Assembly (NCBI GenBank): GCA_021325025.1
Contig: JAJPHZ010000013.1
Location: 164,895-228,894 of the forward strand
Length of the DNA: 64,000 bases
DNA from: Pseudomonadota bacterium
GTDB taxonomy: Bacteria; Desulfobacterota; Binatia; Binatales; Binataceae
Direction of reading: 5' to 3'
A program made the position numbers and the translations under genes. Shown piece after piece: positions 17,739-24,387 of this stretch; the first letter of the stretch is position 1, and every line of letters starts with the position of its first letter. Under the pieces are notes generated by a model, which saw nothing but the letters and a program-made list of their open reading frames with translations, had not been told where the DNA came from and made no database searches.

Positions 17739-18905
17739 ATGAGTCTGCGCGGCAAGACCGCGATCGCGGGACTGGGTATCACTAAAATGGGCAAAAACTA
17801 CGCCCATTCCAATGCGCTCGGCTTCGCCACCGAAGCCCTTGAGCTGGCGCTGGCCGACGCCGGCCTGCTGCGCTCGGACCTCGACGGCGTGCTGGTCAAT
17901 CCCGGTCTGACCTGGGGCAGCGACGTGATGGCGTCGTACACCCTGCAACAGGCAATGGGGATCAGGAACGTACGGCTGACGGCCACCACCAACCTCGGTG
18001 GCGCCAGCGCCGCTGCGCTGGTGATGCACGCCGCGATGGCGATCGACGCCGGGATGGCGTCGACGGTGGCCTGCCTGTTTGCCGACGCGCCGCTCAAGCC
18101 GCCGCGGCCCAACGCCAAGGGAACCGGCGGCGGCGCGGCCTACGGTTTCGCCCGCGGTCTGGACGCGGCCTACGGCCTGTATGGCGCCAACTCCGGCTAC
18201 GCAATGGTCGCTCAGCGCCATATGCACGTGTACGGCACCACCAGCGACCAACTGGGCGCGATCGCGGTCGCCGAACGCAAATGGGCCAACCTCAACCCGA
18301 TGGCGGAGTTCCACCGGGAACCGCTCACCATCGAGGACTATCGCAACTCGCGATGGGTCGCCGAGCCGCTGCATCTGTACGACTGCTGTTTGGTCAGCAA
18401 CGGCGCGGTGTGTGTGATCGTCACCTCCGCTGAGCGTGCCCGCGACCTCAAAAAGCCCCCGGTCTACATCCTGGGCATGGGCCAGGGCCATCCCGGCGAC
18501 GATCCGGTGGAGACCCTCAGTTCGGGCGCGCCGATGGCCAAGCAGACCGCCTTTAAGATGGCGGGCGTGGAGCTTAAGGACATCGACGTAGTTGAGTTTT
18601 ACGACTGCTATACGATCACGGTCCTGATCACGCTGGAAGATTACGGCTTTTGTGCCAAAGGCGAAGGCGGTCCGTTCGTCGCCGACGGCCGCATCGGACC
18701 CGGCGGCAGCCTGCCGGTCAACACCGGCGGCGGTCAGCTCAGCGCCTACTACATGTGGGGAATGACGCCGCTGTCGGAGGGCGTCATCCAAATCCGCGGT
18801 GAGGGCGGCGCCCGCCAGGTGCCCAAGCATGACCTGTGCGTGGTGTCCGGCAACGGCGGCGTGTTGTGGACCCATTCCACGCTTGTATTAGGAGCGTCGG
18901 CCTGA
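17739..18905 (+). CDS. Thiolase-fold protein, Ltp2/SCPx-like (possible retro-aldolase subunit)
   Basis: A 388-residue thiolase-fold protein. Where true thiolases have the nucleophilic Cys, this protein has NLGGASAAA (about 85-93), with no Cys. It keeps a Tyr-rich EFYDCYTI segment and the closing NTGGGQLSAYYMWGM and SGNGG blocks. Loss of the Cys and pairing with a DUF35 protein are features of Ltp2, the retro-aldolase that works with ChsH2 in steroid side-chain breakdown. That makes carbon-carbon cleavage of a hydroxyacyl-CoA plausible; the substrate is unknown. The start at 17739 follows GGGAGGA; a longer open frame back to 17295 is unconserved. The DUF35 gene follows after 27 bases. Confidence 0.88.
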   Translation: MSLRGKTAIAGLGITKMGKNYAHSNALGFATEALELALADAGLLRSDLDGVLVNPGLTWGSDVMASYTLQQAMGIRNVRLTATTNLGGASAAALVMHAAMAIDAGMASTVACLFADAPLKPPRPNAKGTGGGAAYGFARGLDAAYGLYGANSGYAMVAQRHMHVYGTTSDQLGAIAVAERKWANLNPMAEFHREPLTIEDYRNSRWVAEPLHLYDCCLVSNGAVCVIVTSAERARDLKKPPVYILGMGQGHPGDDPVETLSSGAPMAKQTAFKMAGVELKDIDVVEFYDCYTITVLITLEDYGFCAKGEGGPFVADGRIGPGGSLPVNTGGGQLSAYYMWGMTPLSEGVIQIRGEGGARQVPKHDLCVVSGNGGVLWTHSTLVLGASA

Positions 18906-18932
18906 AGAATCAGCTCGCGGAGAGATTGGACA

Positions 18933-19352
18933 ATGGCAGAGATAGTCAGACCCATACCGGAAATCACGCCCGAACTGCGCCCCTTTTTTGAAGCCAGCAA
19001 GAACGGGCAACTGGTCGTGCAAAAGTGCAACGGCTGCGGCGCCCTCCGCTTTCCGCCGCGCCGCCTGTGCGCCAACTGCCTGTCGCGCGAGTCCTCATGG
19101 ACCCCGGTCAGCGGCGAGGGCGAGGTCTACAGCTTCATCATCATGCATCGCGTCTACCATCCTGCCTTCGCCACCCAGGTTCCCTACGCGGTGGCGACCA
19201 TCAAGCTCAAGGAAGGGGTGCGGATGCTGTCCAACGTAATCGGAATCGACCCGCACGCGATCAGATGCGGAATGCCGGTCAGGGTTTGCTTCGAAAAGCT
19301 AAACGACGAGGTCAACCTGCCGATGTTCCGTCCAGCCGCCGACGCTGCTTGA
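18933..19352 (+). CDS. DUF35 OB-fold protein with rubredoxin-like zinc ribbon
   Basis: A 139-residue partner of the preceding thiolase-fold protein. The N-terminal helix is followed by a zinc ribbon with CNGCG and CANCL (four Cys, about residues 32-50), then the acyl-CoA-binding OB fold (YSFIIMHRVYHPAF and following). DUF35 proteins form complexes with thiolase-fold enzymes, as in ChsH2-Ltp2 and acetone/acetoacetyl-type systems, where they bind the CoA part or hold the subunits together. Same strand, 27-base gap and common family pairing make an operon very likely. Confidence 0.92.
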   Translation: MAEIVRPIPEITPELRPFFEASKNGQLVVQKCNGCGALRFPPRRLCANCLSRESSWTPVSGEGEVYSFIIMHRVYHPAFATQVPYAVATIKLKEGVRMLSNVIGIDPHAIRCGMPVRVCFEKLNDEVNLPMFRPAADAA

Positions 19353-19459
19353 GCATTTGGTTAAAAGGGGTACTTGCATTGTCCCTGGCCCTGAGCGATG
19401 CTGACAGATACCTGCGCGCTCGGGGACGTTTATCAAGGCGCCCGGAGGCGCGTAGCAAG

Positions 19460-20671
19460 ATGCATTTCCTGGACCCCAAATACCTCAACCGCCTGGTCGA
19501 GACCTCCCCCGATATAATCGTCGCCGTCGATATCAAGGGCACGATCGTCTATTACAATGACGGTGCGCGGCGCGGTCTGCAGTTCACGGCTGAGGAAATC
19601 ATCGGCCAGAACGTAACCCGGCTCTATCCCAGTATCGAAGAGGCACGCCGCGTGATGGCGGCGATGCGCAGTTCGAGGGACAGCGGGCGCATTTCCAACT
19701 TCGAGTCCACTTTCCGCAACAAGGACAACGAGTTGATTCCGGTGGCGATCTCGGCGTCGCTGATTTATGACGACAACAACCAGGAGATCGGCTCGATTGG
19801 CTTTGCGCGCGACATCCGCGGGATGCGCCGGCGCGAGCAACTGGCCACCGCTGGCGAAATCGCGATCAGCCTGGCCCATGAGATCAACAACCCGCTCGAA
19901 GTAATCGTCAACAACCTCGAACTGCTGGCGCGCGACGTCGAGGCCAAGCTGAGCGACGCCGAACTGGTGGTCGAAAGCGAACGGCTGGACTCGATCCGCA
20001 GCGGGGTGGAACGGGTGCAGGCGATCGTGCGGCGGCTGGACGAGATGGCCCGCAAGGGTACCTACGAGACGCGCGATTACCTGCAGGGCAAGCGGATGGC
20101 CGACTTGGCGCCGCGGGCCGCCGAAGCGCTGCGCGAGCATGAGCCCGCTCCGGCGCGCGATTGGCCGCTGACCGGGATGTCGGTGCTGGTGCTCGACGAC
20201 GATCCGGGGGTGGTCAACTCGCTGGCCGACCTGCTGCGCGCCGAGCGCTGCGTGGTACACACCGCGATGCGTCCGAGCAAGGCGCTGGCGCTGCTGCGCA
20301 ACATGAAGGTCGACGCGGTTATCTCGGACGTCGTGATGCCGGAGATGGACGGCTACGAGTTCTATCTGCAGGTCAAGGAGGAGTGGCCCAACCTGCCGGT
20401 GATCCTGATGACCGCCTACTACTACGACAAGGATCACATCATCAAGCGCAGCCGGTTGCGTGGATTGGAAGGCGCGTTGTTCAAAAAGCCGATCAATCCG
20501 GCCAAGCTGCGTCAGGTGTTGTTGCAATGCCGCAACAAGACCGTCCAGCCGCATAAAGGCCCGGTTGCGGTACCGCACGACGGCGCCGAAGCTTCCTCCG
20601 CCCAAGTTCCGGTCGCGCCTGCCCCCTTGGCCGCCGCCCCCTCCGAACCCGCCCGCCCCTCGCGCCCTTAA
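19460..20671 (+). CDS. PAS, DHp-helix and receiver protein lacking the kinase ATPase domain
   Basis: A 403-residue signalling protein. PAS domain about 5-120; a histidine-kinase H-box helix SLAHEINNPLEVIVNNL with His140; a short helical region to about 205; then a receiver domain about 238-360 with acidic pair D246/D247, phosphoacceptor Asp290 (ISDVVMPEMDGYEF), Thr318 and Lys342/343. The tail is Pro/Ala-rich. No N, G1 or G2 boxes of a HATPase domain exist between the H-box and the receiver, so it cannot phosphorylate itself. The ATG at 19460 has GGAGG 11 bases upstream; a TTG at 19379 is an in-frame alternative. It follows the DUF35 gene by 107 bases and could be a phosphorelay intermediate. 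Confidence 0.85.
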   Translation: MHFLDPKYLNRLVETSPDIIVAVDIKGTIVYYNDGARRGLQFTAEEIIGQNVTRLYPSIEEARRVMAAMRSSRDSGRISNFESTFRNKDNELIPVAISASLIYDDNNQEIGSIGFARDIRGMRRREQLATAGEIAISLAHEINNPLEVIVNNLELLARDVEAKLSDAELVVESERLDSIRSGVERVQAIVRRLDEMARKGTYETRDYLQGKRMADLAPRAAEALREHEPAPARDWPLTGMSVLVLDDDPGVVNSLADLLRAERCVVHTAMRPSKALALLRNMKVDAVISDVVMPEMDGYEFYLQVKEEWPNLPVILMTAYYYDKDHIIKRSRLRGLEGALFKKPINPAKLRQVLLQCRNKTVQPHKGPVAVPHDGAEASSAQVPVAPAPLAAAPSEPARPSRP

Positions 20672-20832
20672 AGGCTTGCGCTTTCTCGGCCGGGCTTTTA
20701 GCTGCTCTCTCCCTTTCAGAGACTTGCCGATTTTCGAACAGTCTGTCTGGATTAGCTTCCCCGCAGGGGAAAGGCCCAATGGTGTGATGTGAAGCATCAC
20801 GGAAACGGCATGGGCCGGACCCGGCCGACCTG

Positions 20833-20947
20833 ACTGAGCATATAAGGAACGCGAGCCTGTCGAGGCGAACACCTCCAGGTGTCTTATGCGGTTGCGCCGG
20901 CAGATCTCAATCAGTTCGGCCAGCCTCTGCCGGACGGCCTTGTTCAC
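20833..20947 (-). pseudogene. Remnant of a minimal nucleotidyltransferase (MNT-type)
   Basis: On the minus strand from a GTG at 20947, about 38 codons read like the N terminus of minimal nucleotidyltransferases: LAELIEICRRNRIRHLEVF followed by AST where the family has the catalytic-loop GS. After that the similarity stops and the frame runs on antisense into the neighbouring gene without conserved content. The conserved Gly is lost and there is no D-x-D. This is best read as a decayed fragment of a toxin-antitoxin type MNT gene. The assignment is by eye and only moderate. Confidence 0.4.
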
Positions 20948-20968
20948 GCAGCCATCGCACGGCTGTCT

Positions 20969-22030
20969 TCAGCGCGGATCCGATTGCGCGCCGGATCGCG
21001 GCTGACCCGATGAGTCTTGCGCAATCCTGTGACCGGGTTGGGAGGGAAAAGAGGCGCGGCGCAGCGCCGGCGCGGACACCTGGAAGACGCCGCCGATTTG
21101 CCTGATCGCGATCGCGCCGGCGCGCGGACCGGCGGCGCGTATCAGGCGGCGGATCGGTTCGTCCATCGGCTCGCGCGACAGCCGAAAGGTGCCCCAGTGG
21201 ATCGGAATCAGGTAGCGCGCGCCGCTTTCGCGGAACATCTCCCACACCTGTTCGGGATTGGCGTGGTTGCGGATCCACGGATCGTAAGCGCCGATCGAGA
21301 ATGCGGCGAGCAGCGGCGGATTGTCGTGCAATTGCGAAAAGATGGGCGTGAACGCCGAGTCGCACGCGATCAGCATCCGTACCCCGTCCTTCTCGATCAC
21401 GTAGCTGTTGTAGCCGCGGTCCGCCTCCCACGGCCATCGGCGGCCCCAATGGCGCGCGCCCATCGCGGTCACCTTAAGCCCCCGCACCCAGGTGCTCTCG
21501 CCCCACTCAAGCGGCCGCACGTCGGCGAAGCCCAGCGGCTCGATCAGATCGCGGCATCCGGCACAGCTCACCACGGTCGCGCTGCGCGGCAGCGCGCGCA
21601 GTGAAGGGAGATCGAGATGGTCCATGTGCGCGTGCGTGATCAGAATCAGGTCCAAAGGCGGCAGCGCGGCCGGAGCCAGCGGAACGGGCGTATGGCGCAC
21701 CGGACCGACCGTGAACAGATGGCCCACGTCGAGGCCCACGCGATGAAAGAAGGTCGGATCGCTGATCACGTGGACGCCGAGGTAATCGATCAACAATGTT
21801 GCATGGCCCAGGTAGGCGACCGTGATGGCGTTGGCAGGCCATGAAGCGGGATGCAATTGAGCGGCGGCGGGCGCCGATTTGGCCGGCCGATCGGTGTCCG
21901 GAGCAGGACGCAATCCGACCAGCGCCAGCATCGCGCCTGCGGCCAACGCGCCCAGAAACCATCCGGCGCGCCGCCGCGACCGGGCGCGCGGGTGGGTTGG
22001 CAGCCCGGTTACTGTGCGGGTTGGAAGCAC
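20969..22030 (-). CDS. Membrane-anchored metallo-beta-lactamase-fold protein, NAPE-PLD-like
   Basis: A 353-residue protein with an N-terminal basic patch and one hydrophobic segment (about residues 20-42), then an MBL domain. Motifs seen: AYLGHATLLIDYLG, SDPTFF, THAHMDHLDL (zinc site), GARHWG, and IPIHWGTF near the end. This layout is that of the UlaG/NAPE-PLD-like group of phosphodiesterases. The start is assigned to GTG 22030, with GGTGGAG 8 bases upstream, because an open frame running further up overlaps the neighbouring lipoprotein gene throughout. It overlaps the end of that gene by 22 bases, indicating coupling. The substrate is unknown; location is probably periplasmic face of the inner membrane. 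Confidence 0.82.
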   Translation of the reverse strand: MLPTRTVTGLPTHPRARSRRRAGWFLGALAAGAMLALVGLRPAPDTDRPAKSAPAAAQLHPASWPANAITVAYLGHATLLIDYLGVHVISDPTFFHRVGLDVGHLFTVGPVRHTPVPLAPAALPPLDLILITHAHMDHLDLPSLRALPRSATVVSCAGCRDLIEPLGFADVRPLEWGESTWVRGLKVTAMGARHWGRRWPWEADRGYNSYVIEKDGVRMLIACDSAFTPIFSQLHDNPPLLAAFSIGAYDPWIRNHANPEQVWEMFRESGARYLIPIHWGTFRLSREPMDEPIRRLIRAAGPRAGAIAIRQIGGVFQVSAPALRRASFPSQPGHRIAQDSSGQPRSGAQSDPR

Positions 22031-22584
22031 GGCAGTTTCTCCACCCACGCGTAGCGATAGTTGCGCCCGCCGATACTCATCACTCCGGGAGCGGACTCGA
22101 AGGTGCCGAGAAAGGCGACCAGTTGATTGTTCTCGCGATCGTTTTGCGGCTGGGCGGCCGTGTAGGCAAGGAAGTTGCGCTTTTTGGGATCGCCCTCGGT
22201 GGCGTTCAGCGGCGGCGTAAACTGGAGGGCCGACAGGCTGGTGACCGTGGTGGACAAAAACCATTTCGGCTTTCCGCCCTGCTCGCCCAGCACCAGCCCG
22301 CGCAGCGCCTCCCCCTGTTCGGTGCGGACCATTTCCGCCATGTAAGGGGGTGTTGCCGCCAGCGCGTCGCATCGCTCGCCGATGTCTTCTTCGTCTTCGG
22401 TTACATCCTTGCCGCTGACCGCGCTGCCGACGCTGACACCGGTGAAAGTGGCGGCCTGAAACGCCAGCGGCACGAGCTGCGTGGCCGCCGCCGCGGCGCA
22501 TCCGCCGCAGTACAGCGCAATCGCCAGCAGGCATCCCAACCTGGCGGCCTGCAACCGCCCGATATTTGTTGAACCGCGGCTCAA
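22009..22584 (-). CDS. Probable secreted protein or lipoprotein, unknown function
   Basis: A 191-residue protein with a hydrophobic N terminus (about 13-28) ending in Cys-rich LYCGGC, an atypical lipobox with Cys29 as the likely modified residue. An Ala-rich stretch follows, then a globular part of unknown family. The start appears to be a TTG at 22584, one base after the TGA of the methyltransferase gene, which implies translational coupling; there is no ATG near the N terminus. It overlaps the following metallohydrolase gene. Three tightly coupled minus-strand genes (methyltransferase, this one, metallohydrolase) form an operon whose purpose is not evident. Confidence 0.75.
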   Translation of the reverse strand: MSRGSTNIGRLQAARLGCLLAIALYCGGCAAAAATQLVPLAFQAATFTGVSVGSAVSGKDVTEDEEDIGERCDALAATPPYMAEMVRTEQGEALRGLVLGEQGGKPKWFLSTTVTSLSALQFTPPLNATEGDPKKRNFLAYTAAQPQNDRENNQLVAFLGTFESAPGVMSIGGRNYRYAWVEKLPCFQPAQ

Positions 22585-22585
22585 G

Positions 22586-23584
22586 TCAGTTCTTACGCGC
22601 CGTCACCACCGAGGAACTAAACGGAGGCGACGGCAGCGCCTGGCAATCGATCGCGCCGAAGCCGGCCTCGCGCAGCCATCGTGCCACCTCCTCGAAGCTG
22701 TAATCGCGTCCCGCGGTGGTCAGCAACAAATACAGCGAAAAGACCGCGCCCGCGGCGGGCTCGGTCAACTCGGCGTTCATTATGTGATCCTTGATCAACA
22801 CCATACCGCCGCGCACCAGTCCCCGATAGCACCTCTGCAACAATGCCCGATTGGTGGGCTCGTCTTCGCTGTGGATGACGTTGGAGAGAAAGATGGCGTC
22901 GAAGCCGGCCGGTAGCTCGCGGTTGCGGTAGTCGTACTCGACCAGCTCGATGCGGGCTGCGATTGCCGGGTCACGTTCGTTAAGGATTTCGCGCGCCACT
23001 TCCAGCGTCGCAGGCAGGTCCAGGAGCGCGCCTTTCAGTGCGGGATAGCGGCGCAGGAACTCCAGCAGATAGGTGCCGGGACCGCCGCCGAGGTCGGCGA
23101 TGGTGCGGATGCCCGACAGGTCGAGGTTCTGGGCCGCCCACAGCGCGTCGCCGCGCGCCTGCACCAGTGAGTCCATCGCGCGGATGAACCGTGCGGTCTC
23201 CTCGCGCCGGCTTTGGAACATGTCGGGTGCGCGCACCGGACGGCCCGTGCGTATCGCGTCTTCCAGGCGCGTCCACAGGGGAAAGATCGCCTCGTCGAAC
23301 AGGATCATGCCGCCCAGGTACTCGGGCGATGCCGCCAACAGGAAGCGGCGCGACGCCGGGGTCAGGCTCAGCGCGCCAGCGTTCTTGGCCAGCAGCCCCA
23401 GCGCCGCCATCGCGTTGGCCAGCAGTGCGATAGCGCGTGCATCGCAGCCGATGGCACGGGCCAGCGCATCCGCCTCGAGCGGACGATGCGCCAGCGCCTC
23501 GAACAGGCCCAATCGTAGCGCCACCTGAATCGCCCGTGCGCCGGCATGGCCGCCGGCAAGATCGGCCAGCTTAGTGAAATCCAT
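22586..23584 (-). CDS. SAM-dependent O-methyltransferase (acetylserotonin/plant-type fold)
   Basis: A 332-residue methyltransferase. An N-terminal winged-helix dimerisation domain (about 1-95, including ALRLGLFEAL) precedes the catalytic Rossmann domain with the SAM motif IADLGGGPGTYLLEF near residue 165, the acidic end of the next strand, and the FLSNVIHSEDE stretch where the catalytic His of this family lies. Such enzymes methylate small hydroxylated aromatics or polyketide-like compounds. The stop codon is followed at once by the TTG start of the lipoprotein gene, and the CAP-domain gene ends 6 bases upstream of its start, so it is inside a minus-strand operon. The substrate cannot be told. 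Confidence 0.88.
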   Translation of the reverse strand: MDFTKLADLAGGHAGARAIQVALRLGLFEALAHRPLEADALARAIGCDARAIALLANAMAALGLLAKNAGALSLTPASRRFLLAASPEYLGGMILFDEAIFPLWTRLEDAIRTGRPVRAPDMFQSRREETARFIRAMDSLVQARGDALWAAQNLDLSGIRTIADLGGGPGTYLLEFLRRYPALKGALLDLPATLEVAREILNERDPAIAARIELVEYDYRNRELPAGFDAIFLSNVIHSEDEPTNRALLQRCYRGLVRGGMVLIKDHIMNAELTEPAAGAVFSLYLLLTTAGRDYSFEEVARWLREAGFGAIDCQALPSPPFSSSVVTARKN

Positions 23585-23590
23585 CGCCCT

Positions 23591-24202
23591 TTACTTGCGA
23601 ATAAAATCCTGGGTGATGTAGGTCGAGCCGTCGGCCGCGCGCGCCATCCCAACGCCGGTTTCGTTGAAGCTCGGCGCCAGGATGTTCTTGCGATGGCCGG
23701 GGCTGCGCATCCATCCGGCCAGCGCACGCTCCGCCAGGCGCTGGCGGTCGGGGAAATCGTCGACGTAGATATTTTCGCCGAACTCGGTGTAATCGATTCC
23801 CGAGCCGCGGATGCGCTGGGCAGGGCTGACCCCGTCCGCGCTGTGGTGCGAGAAATAATGACGCAGGGCCATATCGTAGCTGTGGCCGCGCGCGGCCACC
23901 GTCAGACGCGCCGACAGCTTCAGCGGCAGGAGCCCGGCCTTGACCCGCTCAGCGTTGACCAATTGGACGATCCGCGCTTCATCGGCGCTGACGCCCGCGA
24001 TTTGCTCGGCGCTGGGGCGGCGCGTGATGGTCAGGTAGATGCGGCCCGCCGCCGCGGCCATCAACACCGCGCCCAGCGACGCCATCACCCAGCGCACGTA
24101 TCGGCGCCGGCGCACGATGGCCGGCGTCGGCATCGCAATCACCTTGCCGCGCGGTTGCTTGAACGCCGGTTGACCGCGGCCGGAGGCTGGCACTTCACGC
24201 AT
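23591..24202 (-). CDS. CAP-domain (SCP/PR-1-like) protein with signal anchor
   Basis: A 203-residue protein with a basic region, one TM helix (about residues 32-52 with this start) and an extracytoplasmic CAP domain. CAP signatures are visible: LVNAERVKAGL, a conserved His in HYFSHHSADG, GENIYVDD, and GHRKNILAPSFNETGVG. Bacterial CAP proteins are secreted or anchored and their biochemical role is mostly unknown, with lipid binding and peptidase activity both proposed. Two starts are plausible: ATG 24202 (AGGTG 8 bases upstream) and ATG 24133 (AAGGTG 6 bases upstream); the shorter one puts the anchor near the N terminus. First gene of the minus-strand operon running to 20969. Confidence 0.85.
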   Translation of the reverse strand: MREVPASGRGQPAFKQPRGKVIAMPTPAIVRRRRYVRWVMASLGAVLMAAAAGRIYLTITRRPSAEQIAGVSADEARIVQLVNAERVKAGLLPLKLSARLTVAARGHSYDMALRHYFSHHSADGVSPAQRIRGSGIDYTEFGENIYVDDFPDRQRLAERALAGWMRSPGHRKNILAPSFNETGVGMARAADGSTYITQDFIRK

Positions 24203-24387
24203 CGGCAGCTCACCTGAGCGGGCAGACGGCGCAGCGCCCGGTGGCGCCGGGGCCAGCGCCGTCTGCCGCGCTAAAGCATATTGCACAGCCGCTCCAGCAT
24301 CAAAGCCGCTGCGCACCGCACGCTTAAGATTTCACGGCCAATTTGCGGGCATCGTGGCGGCCGCCTCTGCTAAGATGGCGTCCGTCG

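Noticed and set aside
17613-18875. 420-codon minus-strand frame antisense to the thiolase gene
   Set aside because: It has His/Arg/Gly-rich, low-complexity composition and mirrors the codon bias of the real gene on the plus strand, which has clear family motifs.
19433-20947. 504-codon minus-strand frame antisense to the PAS-receiver gene
   Set aside because: Only its first 38 codons resemble a protein family (nucleotidyltransferase); the rest is the shadow of the plus-strand gene.
22031-22534. Long N-terminal extension of the metallohydrolase
   Set aside because: It lies wholly in another frame of the lipoprotein gene; the GTG at 22030 has a good ribosome site and starts the signal anchor.
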